A program made the position numbers and the translations under genes. The notes beneath the pieces were generated by a model. That model did not search any database. It saw only the letters and a program-made list of their open reading frames with translations, and was not told where the DNA came from. Positions 37,863-49,635 of a stretch of 64,000 nt of DNA are shown here, one piece after another (the stretch's first letter is position 1; each line of letters starts with the position of its first letter). Source of the DNA: Montifringilla adamsi (Eukaryota; Chordata; Aves; Passeriformes; Passeridae). The stretch is from the NCBI GenBank assembly GCA_017590115.1, contig JAGGNK010008670.1, positions 5,823,677-5,887,676 of the forward strand. Direction: 5' to 3'.

Positions 37863-40316
37863 AGTTTTTTATCTTTGAACAAATATATAAATGTTAAGTT
37901 AATGGTAGAAGTACAAACAAACTTGCCTTGTCCTTTCTTACAAAGTGGATTCCAGTGTCTGTAAACACAAATTCGGAGTACATGCTCAATTCTGGTGGCC
38001 AGAATGGCAGCAATGATCAGCTACAGGAAGAAAAAGCTGCCAACAAAGTGAGAGTCCCAGATGGTGGGGAATACTGAGCAGTCTCTTGAGCTATTTATGC
38101 ATCTGACAAACTTTGAGAAGAGTACTGGAACAAACCTCCTGCCTTCCAGGCCCATCACTGACACGACAGCCTGGCCAGACCCTGAGAAAGTGGCAATTGC
38201 TTGAAGTGCTGTGTAGCACACAGCTGCTCCCTCACTGAGGACCCAAGACAAGCATTTTTATCTCCTGGAGCCCAAAGGTCTTCAGCATGATGACATGGAG
38301 ATGGCTTTACAGGTGAGCACTATCTCACAAGTGACTGGATCCAGACCTGTTCTCGATGAACTGCTCACTGCCATAAGTCTGTGTCACCCTCTCCTCCATG
38401 AGACCCCCACACACTAAGGAGGCCATAAAATCCATTCAGTCTAGAAGATTGTGTTATCAGCTTGAAAGACTTGAAGCACTGCAGGTCAAGTCTTGATTCT
38501 AAATTGGCTTGAAGTACCTTTGAAAGTCTAAAATTATGAGAGAGCTCAGCATCATCATTGTCATTAGCAACCACCCCTGAAAACGCTCCAGAAACGATGC
38601 CGACTGTTCCTTGGAAGGAAGTCAGAGAGATATTGCAATTACCAACTCTGTTATATCATTTAAGTATATATTTAGCTTAATTGTGGTAAAACTTGATAGT
38701 ATTCTGTTGATTTCATAATTACTAGAAAAACTGCAAAATAAAACACATGTCTAGGGGGACTGGGAATTTGATGTGGTTTATAATCAACAACATTGTTCAC
38801 AATGACAGATCTGAGTATACAGAAATTATTTCACATTGCAGCACTGGTGCTAACACTTGCTTTTCCACTTGCTTTTCATTACCATTGCAAAGTAGTTTTC
38901 CTAGACAGTGCTTATTTTAGTCATGGCAGAAACTAATGAATTTTTCAGACTTGTGTCTGGGTTTTATTATACTCCTATACAATCTTTTATTATACTCCTA
39001 CAAAATCTGGTTTTTATGTATTATACTATGAAAGAGTGGGCTGAGTATGCCCTTACTTCCCTTTGAATCTTTTTTACAACTTTATAATTCAGAAATTTAA
39101 ACTTCTCTTGACCCATTATGAACCACTCACCCCTGAGTCTGACCTTCCTTCTCCCTCTGGGTCACTAGGAAAATTATTTGAGCTCCAGGGGCACCAAAAG
39201 CCTCTCTTCTTTGGCCCTGTTGTACTAAACAATGTAAAAACAAGGCTGTAAACAGTCCCACTCTCAAGAGCCTGCAGTCTGGCATGTTTACAGGACAGAT
39301 TTTAGCAAAGTAAAGAGACGGCTGAGCTAATTCCTTGCAAGCTAACATCGCTATCTCTAGTCTGTACTAGAACATAGGCACGATCTGTGTTGGTAAGACA
39401 AGGGAGCTAAATAAGTGATAGGAAAAGGGAAACTCATAATTCCTCCCTGCACACAGCTGACATGAACATGGGTATTCACAGCACGAGACCCAGCAGAGGA
39501 GACAAGGGATTTTGTGTGAGCAGCTGTCAGTTTGAACACCATTTTGCCCTTTCTCAAAATTTTTCCTTTGAAGAGGCATGAACACCACTGGGGTGATTCC
39601 CAACCCTCTTAGATCAGAGCTACTGGAGAGCTTCTCCCTAAGGTGAATCCTGTGGCTGCCCTGGTGCACAGGGAGGAATCCAGCACTGAGTGCATTGATT
39701 GGCTTTGTGCTGTTGTGTAGAGGAATCTAAAGTAATAGAGTAATGTGAGAGGGAAACAAAGTTTGGTTGGTTGATGCAGCCAGCCACCAGCAACCAACAG
39801 ACTCTAAACCCTACTCCTTATTTCTTCTGCTGCTTTCACTCAGTCAGTTCATTTTGCTCCATAGATCGGTTTCCTTATTGGAAAAAAGACTGACAAAGGT
39901 CTTTCTTACCTCTGTCTTCCTGTTGTACCCTGCAGGGTCTGTGGAGTGGAAAGATATTGTGGATGTGAAATGTGTGATTGCTTTTGTGGACACAGAGGTC
40001 TCCTGTTACTGATTAGATGGAGCCAGCTCTTCCCCTACATCATGAATGCTGAGAAGGCAGATCCCAACACAAAAGCTGCCTGATACGAAGCCATGGAGAG
40101 GGCAGACTTAAGAGAAATACTTTCTGTATGCTCTGAATTTGCTTTTTCTCCCTTGTAGGGATAAGGTTTGATTGAGCACCACTTAATGCAGAGCAGAAAA
40201 AGGAAAGATATTATAGAAAGGTAGACATTGTGGTGAAGGAGAACTCTAGAAAATTAAGTGCAATTGAAACAGTAAGAACAGTAGAAAATCAATACCTTCA
40301 CATGAGTAAAACAATG
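37863..40316. other. Non-coding stretch
   Basis: Nothing recognised except a two-copy 23-bp tandem repeat at 38962-39007. Frames are at most 100 codons (39367-39669, minus). Confidence 0.45.
38962..39007 (+). repeat. Two-copy 23-bp tandem duplication
   Basis: TTTTATTATACTCCTA occurs at 38962 and again at 38985. The two 23-bp units differ at two positions near their 3' ends. Confidence 0.85.
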
Positions 40317-40322
40317 GGGTTT

Positions 40323-40354
40323 TTCCCTCTTATCATCTGTTGTTTCAGGTAAGT
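40323..40354 (+). promoter_or_regulatory. Candidate recursive splice site
   Basis: A pyrimidine-rich acceptor tract (TTCCCTCTTATCATCTGTTG) ends in TTTCAG at 40348 and is followed immediately by GTAAGT at 40349-40354. The result is a juxtaposed 3' and 5' splice site, CAG|GTAAGT. This is the architecture of zero-length recursive splice sites in very long vertebrate introns. Possible donors that could define a transient exon lie at 40401 and 40460, both weak. The inference depends on the window lying inside a + strand intron. Confidence 0.35.
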
Positions 40355-40738
40355 ACTCCTTACCTACTCCATGCTCCTCTCACAGCCTCACACATCTAAG
40401 GTCCTGGCTGGCTTTTTTAGTTACACTGAAATAGGAGCAATGGAAAGGCATTAATGCTGGTATTTGATGTTGCAAACAGCAAATTCAGTTAAAGCATTTA
40501 TTTAACTTGAGGGTGGATAACCCTCCCAACTGAGAGCCCCACAGTGTTTGTTTAAGACATGGCCTGTGTATTTCAGAATACCAGAGGAAAAGCCAGCCAT
40601 GAGAGTAGTTCACTGGTGAAAGATGGTCACTGCTATAATTGGTGCAGAACTGCTTCAGAGCAGGTTTAGATATCCAGCAGTGCCCCTGGATCACTCCAAA
40701 CAGACAGGGATGTAGCTGAGGAGAGCAGGGAGACTCAC
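40355..40738. other. Non-coding stretch
   Basis: A 95-codon minus frame at 40485-40772 overlaps the next exon candidate but is unrecognised. Nothing else is visible. Confidence 0.35.
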
Positions 40739-40814
40739 CTGCTGTAGCTTCAGGTTGAAATCTGCCAAACACCTAATAAACATGCAAAAAGTTACTGTTC
40801 AGCTTGTGCAATCT
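40739..40814 (-). other. Candidate 76-nt minus-strand exon
   Basis: On the minus strand a pyrimidine-rich acceptor (TTTCTGCTCCTTTCCCCAG, ending at 40815) and a consensus-perfect donor, CAG|GTGAGT at 40739/40738, bracket 76 nt. Stop codons occur in all three minus frames, although one ATG is followed by an open frame to the donor. A non-coding or 5' untranslated exon is possible, as is chance. Confidence 0.25.
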
Positions 40815-43064
40815 CTGGGGAAAGGAGCAGAAATCATGTGGAGAAGGTTATAAAGCAACATCAAGCAGTCCCATAAGAAGCTAAACTTTTACTTTTCAGT
40901 GTTTATGGCAGTGAAGATCACTGCTGCACTAATTCACAAGCATGACGAGTGCCTTATTACAGGCTAAGGTAATGTAACAACTCAGATAACATTGCAGACC
41001 TCAGTTAATTTCAAATTATATAAAAATGTTGGCATCTGTGTACTTTAAAATCATACTTCAAGCAGCTTAATAGAAAATTATAGCCTGCTTTTTAGTAGCA
41101 TAACCCATAATTCATTTTTCATTAACTGCTCAAGTTCAATTTTGATACTGTAAAGCTAAATGCATTTTTAAAGCTTTTACTTTCATCAATCATTTGATTT
41201 TTTTTTTCTGACACGTGGCATACCTTATTCAATGGTATTGGCTGCTCTGTTTTTAAATAATATTCTGTTTTCTAGAATATCAGGAGGATTGTGTTTAGAC
41301 ATCTTTAAAAAATGTAGTGACAGCAATTTCAATCAAAAATGAGAGGAAAAAAATACAATGAATAACAGCAACTGAAATAAGTTAGAAACAAGGAAGGCAA
41401 AAGCAGTATTGGAATACTTTGGTTTCATTCATACTGAAGTTTGTGATGTTGTGGAAGACTTATGAGAGCCTTGTATACAAGTTAATACTGCAGTAGATCG
41501 CCATTGCCATCTCCTGGTAAATAAACCATATAACTGTATTATAGATATTTTTCTAAACACTCATATATTGTACAGCTGTAGAGAGATTACACCACAAATA
41601 GGCAATAAAGGATTTAGGGTATTTATTGTGAGACTATCATTGCATTTTTATTCTTTGCTCACGTAAGACCTTTATAAAGAACTGCATTACAGTTGATAAA
41701 TAGTGGTATTTGTTCCAATGCATACTTTATGCTGAAAAGAAATACTGTTAGTTATGACTCTGTAAATTAAGGTGAGACAATGGGTTTTGTTGTGATTGAA
41801 ACAAATAGCAGAGCTGCTTAAGGGAAACTCCCCACAACCAAAACAAATATCCACTCAAAGAGAAGGTTCTGGTTCCCAGTGTGCTGTGATGGGACTGTGC
41901 CACAGCAGTTAACCAAAAAAAATGTTCACCAGCACCAAGCCATGGCACCCAGAGACAGTAGGGACAACAGCAAGCTGTCATTTCACTTTCTGGTATTTCT
42001 AATCCTTTTATTTCCTTACCACTGTCATCATCCTTCCTGCTGTCCTTTCCCATTGTGCTCCCTCTCTGCCAGAGCTGCTCCTTGTAAGTCTCTGTGCAGG
42101 TCCCTGTGTTTGTCCTCCTGACACAGCACATTCCTGCTGGAAGGGGGAGGCAGCAGGCTGGTCCTAGAGCAGCAGGAGCAGCCCCTCCCAGCAGAGCTGT
42201 CTTGTCACACCAGAGCCAGCAGACTCTCACCTTCTCCATCACCCTCGCAGCCACGTGGGGAAGGAGAATGAGATGTGTCTACAACTCATTACCCTTCGGA
42301 GCAGAGAGCAGCGCTCAATGTGATGCTGAGCCTTGATAAATCATCCTTTCAATCAAATCAGCAAACAGAGGGAAATGCTGTCTAACTGGCAATAAATTTC
42401 AGGCAAGTTCAGCAAGGAGTGACAGAGCAGTCGAAAGGCTGTGCCTGGCTCTGTTTGTGTATTGCTTTTGAATGCTTCCTTCTGCATCAGGGAAAGTGAA
42501 TTCCCTCCCTTGGAGCTGCGTTGGCGTCCAGCATTGCCAATTAATGTGGCAGGGAACAACCCCTGCAACAAGTGTTTGCTTTTTGCCATGCAAGCAAAAG
42601 AAATGTTTGAAGTATTCTGGAAGAATCTAGGGCTGAAGGCTTTCTGACTACACCTTCTGGAGCCAGAACTGCAATAATGAAAAGCATTTACTTAAGAGCA
42701 GCCTTTGCAGTGGTGACAATTCCGTTTGAATCTTCCAGCTCAGCACCCACACAACCAGGACTGTGGTGGATGGGGTCAGTCACAAACACTGGGAAAAAGG
42801 AGGATAAATGCAGACAAATGCAATGGCATTTTGGAGCTGCCATAGTGTCAGAAGGAGTAAAGATTAACTGCAGCTCAGCAAGAGCTGTGAAAAGTTGCTG
42901 GCTGTGGATACTCGGAAGGAAAAGAGCTTTGGAACAAAAATGAGAACAGTGTCTTGAGGGACTTTTATTTCTCATCAAACCATTTCCCTCATGAGGGGAC
43001 ACAGAGCTGGTCTTGGACTCACAAAGGCATTTAGAAACCAGAGTCTATGGCAGGTTACACTTAA
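40815..43064. other. AT-rich, then mixed non-coding stretch
   Basis: The part at 40980-41750 is AT-rich and complex, with many homeodomain-like TAAT cores. A 168-codon minus frame at 41748-42254 is Cys- and Leu-rich and unrecognised, and plus-strand frames oppose it. No repeat is recognised. Confidence 0.4.
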
Positions 43065-43130
43065 TGATCATAATAGCTATTAAAGCCAAAAGGGACTGGA
43101 AAACACAAGCTTAATTATTTGACTATCCCA
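43065..43130 (-). mobile_element. Ancient CR1-like remnant, antisense
   Basis: The plus strand reads ATAGCTATTAAAGCCAAAAG followed by GGACTGG. This resembles the antisense 3' end of old CR1 families (a TTTTAAGGCCAGAAGGGACC-like motif). It is highly diverged, so the call is tentative. Confidence 0.4.
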
Positions 43131-44648
43131 AGGGATCCAGAATCAACACACAATACTAATAGTATCTCCATTCATAGTTATTAGATTATGCCTAGAAACT
43201 TTTCCCTGAAGCAACACTGTAATTATGTATTTATTAATTTATCTTTATTTGCTTTAGCTTCTCCAGTCTTTAGAAAATTGCATGCTTTCCACTGCAAAGA
43301 AATTCAAAACAAAGTCATCTCATTGAGGAAATGGGTAAAAACAACTGAACTCTTAAAACAGGAGTAGAAGTCAAGAATTCATAGCTTTCCTTGGAATTTA
43401 CAAGGCAAAAAAACAAACACAATCATTAGAGAAAAGTAGAAGACAGATGAAAATTAGAAGCTGAGAAACATTTCCCTTTCTACAGAGAGTGCCAGTCAGG
43501 TCTGCAGCTAAAATGAAATCAAGGAGCTGTTCATTCTAAGAGGAATGTATATTCAAGGAAATCTGGCCTTCAATCAAGATAGAACAGAAATGAGACAGGA
43601 ATGCCATTCCCATACCAGGTACCAGTTTTCCGTAAGAACATGGCAGACTATCCTTCTGATGCCTCCCATGGCCCTGCAGGATCCAAAGATCAAAGTCAGA
43701 GTGCAGGATCGTCCCATTAATTCCTCAATCTACTCCTTCCCAAGAAAAATTATTTTCCCTTATCAATCAGACACTAACAAACATCCCAGGCAGGGATAGC
43801 ATGGGTTGGCAAACTTAAGACACAAACCATGAAGGTTCAATGACTCCAAGGCTATCTAGGCATGGATATGATCTTTTTGTAATGGTTTTAATGTCTCAAT
43901 ATCAGAAGATGGAAAAAAAATTTTATGCAAGTTTTTTGCACAACATAAGTGAAGGTTGCAAGAGTGAACTCCCCCTTACTCTTGAGACTGCATTTTCAGT
44001 AAATGTGCTTAAAATATTTTCCTTAATGAAAAAGAAGGGGCAGTAAGAGGGGACAGGAACAAAGCAATATTTCAAAGACTTGATGAAACACAGCTCATTG
44101 CTGACTGTCCATCTTATCTTCCTATGCCACATTTTTGAGGATTGGGATTTTACAAATAGCACTGCATCTTTTCCTTAGCACGCATGGGTGGGAAGACAAA
44201 GAGTCAAGCTTTTCCATTACAAAAGAAGAACTATTTTTAGGATAGATAAGTCAGAGGTACATTCAAGAAATGCAGAAAAATTTGTCTTCCTAGAACTGAG
44301 TGTACTATCTAACAGGACCTATATAGCAGGATTATACTCCATGGCTTACAAGAGTATTGATCTGTGTGTACTCCTCAGTGGTGTTACATTCATTTTAGCA
44401 TTGATCTCTCTTTCATTACACCACTGCATCATGCACTCTCAGTGTCATCTCAGTGCTCCTCTAAAATCTGACTGTCTTCTGTTGCTGTCAAGATGTTCAG
44501 ATGCATTGTGCAGCTTCCAATTCAAAATATCAATTTCAAAGTCTTATTCCCACACAGACACTCCCCACCTTTTAAAATAATACTAAGGACCTACGATCCC
44601 TTAATCCTCCAAAACAAGTTAAACACAGAATAAAGAAGACATTGGCAA
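43131..44648. other. Non-coding stretch
   Basis: A 130-codon plus frame at 44188-44580 is unrecognised. No repeats are seen. Confidence 0.4.
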
Positions 44649-45182
44649 GTGCTTTTTCTTCAGAGTTTTTTTTACTCTGTGCATTGTTTGTGTTACCTTT
44701 CAAAGAAGCTTGAAAACACCATTTCTTTTCCTCACGGCTCCTTTCTATTCCATTTGGAAAACATTGATTTTCCTTCCCCCTGTGATTCTTATGCAGCACA
44801 AGTAAACATGGCTCTGTTTAATATATGTCCAAGTCTGTGCAATGCCATCAAATTCACTGTAGCTCTGGGAGAGAAACCAGTCACTTTGTTGGCTTCTAGC
44901 TTTGCTACAATGCAAAATACCACAATTCTTGCACCATGTCCAGAGAGGTTTCTGGTTTGGTTAATTTGCTTATTCATGCTTAATTCTTCAAAGCACATGA
45001 CTGGGCACCAGGAACTCATAAATTCTGATGTCAGTTTTAATAACACACAGCTGAAATTACAGAGAGACAAGGATACATGGATCAAAAGCTCATGGCACAA
45101 AATGTGCAATTACATGAGCAAAATGCCTTCTTTCCTAATGGATTACCAAAATAATATACATGATCTTGAGCTTACTACTTAA
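44649..45182 (+). other. Unrecognised 177-codon open frame
   Basis: A 177-codon frame lies in sequence of only about 40% G+C, where stop codons are expected often, so its length is somewhat surprising. The product would be rich in Ser, Leu, Asn and Cys, with hydrophobic patches near residues 5-18 and 101-111. There is no domain I recognise. A 106-codon frame overlaps on the opposite strand. I see no clear splice sites or promoter around it. Chance is the default explanation. Confidence 0.1.
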
Positions 45183-47235
45183 GCTTCTGCACCATGTTTT
45201 GATTACTGCACCCCTGGAGTAAGCTAGGGATGAGTTTGTTATCTTCAGCCTGGTAAAGATGAGGACAAAAACCTTAGAAAACCTACTACAACTCCCTGCA
45301 GGAATTGTCTCCTTCTCTGCTGAGTGTGCCTTCAAGATTGTGTGCTGCTTGGCCAGTTTCCACCACATTCTGCAATTCTAGGCAAAAATATCTTATCTTG
45401 CAGCTATCTAATTATGCCAGCCTGTGGAGAAAGTGCACAGCATCTCAACATTTGTACCTTGGCTATTTCATAACAATAATAACCCTCAACTTCACTGTGT
45501 GATGTCTGTGTCCTATCCCTCACACCTTTGAAACTGGTATCCCATTTACCTGTCTGAGTGGAGAAAAAAACATTGTTCTTCCCTTGCACGTAGGCTGCAA
45601 CAGATGAGAACAAGCTGGGAAAAACACCTATTATTGTATTCTTCACAATTTCCCAGTTTTTCCTCTATGAAGTCTCCTTTTCTACCTTCACACAGCTCTT
45701 GCTTTTTCTTGTCAGTATTTCACTGTCAACCCGTGTTCTTGCAGCCTTTTTCCTACATTAACAGGAATGCCATATTTTATTGCTGCAAGTATAACCCTCA
45801 GCACTTTAGCTCCTGCACCACAGACCCCAATCCAGTGTTTAAAGATGGGAATCCTTCCAAGAACATCCTTAGGCACTGGCATTGGATCAGACACTCTGTG
45901 CAAGGATGGATTTCTCATATCCCTAAGTTAACTTCTGAAAGAAAAGGCTCTATCCAGCGGGAGAGTTACTTACCAATGTAATATTTTATGCATTGAGCTC
46001 CAGAGTGTTGCAAGATGACTTTAAGTATCACAGCAGACAGAGTAATTTCACATAATGAGCTAGTTCTTTAAACTGTTACCTCACTTAACACTGAACCAAT
46101 TAATCAGAACAAGGAAAAAAAAAGTACTGCTTGTGCACTGCTGTACCACAATGCATTAATGCTCCCAGCTCAAAGTCCTTTTCTTTCAAAGATTAGATCT
46201 CAAGAACCCAGAGCGCTTTTACTTGCTTGCACTGCCCTTTTCTAATTGCTCACAATAGGAGCTGACAGGCAAGCAGTCAGGGAGATATTGTTTCCACAGA
46301 AATTGCATATAAAAGATTCAGCAGCTATGTAAATACATCATTTTTAGGAAGTGGACCTTCCTTTAGAAGTACGGAGATGTAACACTGTTCTGAAATTATA
46401 ATATCAACTGCAAAAACACTGTTTCAGCTTCACCAGTCACTGCTGTGGGCATGGGCTGGCCAGAAGAAACACTGTCCTGAGCAAATGAAAACAGGCTGGA
46501 TCCAAAACTACTGCTTGTTGATACAATCAGTGGCATTTAAGGGGTTCATTCAATATTTTGTTATTTATTTTATGTATATTTTGTCATGTTATTTATTGAA
46601 AAAAAACATCCTGTGTAGGGACTAAGACTTGTTCTGGCTGGGGTGGTCAACATTCAGATACCAGGGCTGTGAATGTCAACCTTATGTCAACCAACTTATT
46701 CCTCTCTCTTGGAGAGGAAAACATCCTTTTCTCCATGTTGTGTCATAAAGATGGTGTCATTGGGGAGGAGGAAAGGAAAGGGGATGTCATTTCACAAATG
46801 ATTCAGTTACAGTCATTTTTCTCTCCTCACTTATTTCACTGAATATCTGACAATCAAGAAAGGTGCAATTATCTAAAGTGAAGAAACTGCAATATTAACA
46901 GAAATGGCATTTTACTGCAGTGATTAAACATGGAATTTCAAGGGCTTATTTGTCAATGTGTTGCTTACATGTTACAGGTAATCTCTGAAAATCAGTTGAG
47001 TTGTACTACTGAGATTGACAGTGATTAATGAGATCCTGCCTCTGAGGGAGATATTGCAGGTGAAAAGAAACAAAAGCAGAACAGACAAGTGGCAAGGGCC
47101 AATGAGACAAACTCTTAATTGTAACCACCATGAAGTAACTGACAGGGGTGTTATAGGGCTGTGTGAGATGCAGAAAAATGTTTGGGGAATTTATGTTTGG
47201 GGAATTTTTTGTTTTGGAGCAGAGAAAGAAAGTGG
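45183..47235. other. Non-coding stretch
   Basis: Frames are at most 125 codons and none is recognised. A short A run occurs near 46115. Nothing else is visible. Confidence 0.4.
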
Positions 47236-47270
47236 CCAGTTTACATGGTTGCCATAGTAATGTAAACTGG
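47236..47270. promoter_or_regulatory. RFX X-box-like site in an 11-bp inverted repeat
   Basis: Perfect 11-bp arms (CCAGTTTACAT at 47236-47246 and its reverse complement at 47260-47270) flank a 13-nt centre. The centre overlaps GTTGCCATAGTAAT (47248-47261), close to the RFX X-box consensus GTNRCC(N)RGYAAC with one mismatch. The arms contain TGTAAAC-type, forkhead-like cores with one mismatch. A symmetric binding platform is a reasonable inference. Binding itself is not shown. Confidence 0.45.
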
Positions 47271-49077
47271 TATTTTAAATACTTAAATATACTCAAAGTA
47301 TTTCTAATGCTAGGATAAATTGCATAGCCAGGGCTCTAAGCAGCAGTGTATTATTCAAAAAGGTCCTTCCTTACTCACTGCCCTTTGAAATTTTTAGGAA
47401 GTTTGCTGAAGAAATGCAACCACTGCTTTTTCAGCCCACAGCTTGTCTCTGTTCATGTCTCAACTTTTCTGCACTCCTTTTACTTTTTATTCTTCCTCCA
47501 TTTTACTTTTACTACCTCTTGTCCTCCAGCTTAATCCCTAGATATATTACTCCCTTGACTCAACTATTCTCTTTCAGCTTCATGAGGTAAACTTTGTCTT
47601 TACTTTCACAGCCTCCTGCACTCTGACATCAGAATGACTTTCAAAAAGTAATTCATTAGCAGCTCTCATAATAATAACTCTCAGTCAAGAATGACTAATT
47701 GTAAAGGACTGCCTTGATGGGCACGGCAATCCCCTGCACATCCAGAATCAGTGGCTGGTACAATGAAATCACAACCCTATGTTTAGATATGTGACTAACA
47801 GATATTTAAATAACATTAATTTACTAATTTCCTAATCTTCCACTCCAGCATTCAGTCAGATAAGCTCCTGACAGAAGGTAGGCACATGAAAGGATGAGGG
47901 AAATGGGGACTGTAAAGGCAGAGTGAAGTGTAAAGTGAACCCTTCAGTACTTCCAAAGTGCCCTCCCTGGAAGGCACAATTGCTGCTGGCTGCTCTGCCC
48001 TCCACACTGTCCCAGGCTGTTAAACTACACCCAGACATCACTATTGCAGCCCCAAAGATTTTAGTTAGCCAGAAGTATTACAAATTGAGGGAGATTATCC
48101 TATGTCCATTAGGTCTGAGAAGATTGTTCAATAGATGGAAGCTGAGACATACTCAGATTATCCAAAAAAACCAAACAGCACTGCAGAAAGATGTGGAACA
48201 ATCCAAATGCTGCAGGCACCAAGAGCAAAGGGAAAGATCCTTCTTTTTTCCAAAAAAACAGGAGTCTGGTCTTTCCTTACTTAGTTGGTTGTATATGTGC
48301 AAATGAGAAGTCAAATTATTGGAATTTCCTAGTTATATAACTAATTTTAAAAAGGAAGCATTTAATCCCATGATAACTGCATCCCATGCCTTTGTTTCTT
48401 GCCTCTGCTCTCCCACTCGGAGTGGTGCAGCACAGCTCAAAATTCAGCTGTGTGCTGAGACAGCACGTCAGGGAGCAGGCACACACCCACACGTGGCATG
48501 GTCAGAGCACCAGGTGCTCAGATTCTTCACCTCCAGTGCTGCAGGGAGCAGAGCTGGTTTGGAGAAGGGATTGAAACCAAAGCAAGGACAATGTTACAGT
48601 GCCCCCTGCTCCTGCTATTTTTGATGTGCTGCTGTCATTTTCATTATAAACTCTTATTTCCTGGGTTTATTATTCAGTCATTAAAAAATTGCTGAGAGCT
48701 AAATATTAGCAAGCATCTCTGCTTACTGAAAAAATGAAGAATTTCCAGAGTGCAGGGAGAGAGAGGGAGTCTCAGATTCTGCTTATTCCAGTGGGAAAGT
48801 GATTCCAGCGTGAGCAGGACTCTACCAACACAGAGCTTTTGCCAGAAACTTTGTACAATATGGCTGAGGGCTGTGGCCACACTCTGAATCTACAGACACA
48901 TGGCACTTCAGTGGAATCCATGGGACTAATTCAAAATTCCAGACTTCTCCCAGGATATCAGGCAGGATCCTTGCTCTCTGCCTTAGATCTACTCTGAATC
49001 ACAAAAATAATTGTATATCTCACTGCTGCTACCTGAAATAGACCCCCAGTTGTTTGACGGTGCTGCATGGGCAGACA
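47271..49077. other. Non-coding stretch
   Basis: A GC-richer patch lies at 48370-48620 with overlapping frames of up to 127 codons, none recognised. A CTCF-like reverse motif, AGTGCCCCCTGCTCC, begins at about 48599. Confidence 0.4.
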
Positions 49078-49203
49078 GGAATATTCAGCTCTGGAATTCT
49101 GATGCTCTTTAGCAGCCCTGGAATATTCAGCTCTGGAATTTTGATGCTCTTTACCAGCCCTGGAATATTCAGCTCTGGAACACTGATGTTCTTTAGCAGC
49201 CCT
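49078..49203 (-). repeat. Three-copy 42-bp minisatellite
   Basis: Three tandem 42-bp units start at 49078, 49120 and 49162, each beginning GGAATATTCAGCTCTGGAA except the first base context of unit one. The unit length is a multiple of three, so frames stay open through it. The minus strand would encode a 14-residue repeat containing PELNIPGL, and the plus strand another containing FSSGI. The longest minus frame covers 49374-48958 (138 codons) and has no recognisable domain, so the coding reading is not supported. Confidence 0.9.
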
Positions 49204-49621
49204 GGCATATACATATGGCAAGCATATATAAACATATATGTGACCCTTGTGACCTTCCTGTGACATCCACACTGTACTGCAATAAAAATTGTAACATGGA
49301 AAAATAATGTGTAGGAAAATTAATAGAAAGACAGAATTAAAGAGTATCAGCATCTCATACCTATATCCTATCATCCCTTACAGCTCAGTGATCTCAGTTG
49401 CATGAACAGCTCTCATAAAGTTAACATTCTTAAAATAGAATTATTTTAGATGCTCTATTTTATATGCTGCTTTTAAATGCAAAATTATTTGATAAAACAA
49501 CAAAAGAGGCATTTACTAAGAAAAATATTATTGTTAAAAATGCAGACTATAATTTCATTCCAGACTCTGCCTCTTTAAAGATCTAAGTGGTGTATACAAG
49601 TCTTTGTTGTGTGATGCAGTG
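49204..49621. other. AT-rich non-coding stretch
   Basis: Nothing recognised apart from flanking features. Confidence 0.35.
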
Positions 49622-49635
49622 GTTACCATGGTAAT
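49622..49635. promoter_or_regulatory. RFX X-box-like palindrome
   Basis: GTTACCATGGTAAT contains the perfect 12-bp palindrome TTACCATGGTAA and matches the RFX X-box consensus at all but its last base. It is identical at 12 of 14 positions to the site at 47248-47261. A poly-T run of about 14 follows directly. Confidence 0.4.

Noticed and set aside
41748..42254. 168-codon Cys-rich frame on the minus strand
   Set aside because: No domain is recognised and there are opposing frames on the other strand. A GC-richer patch explains it.
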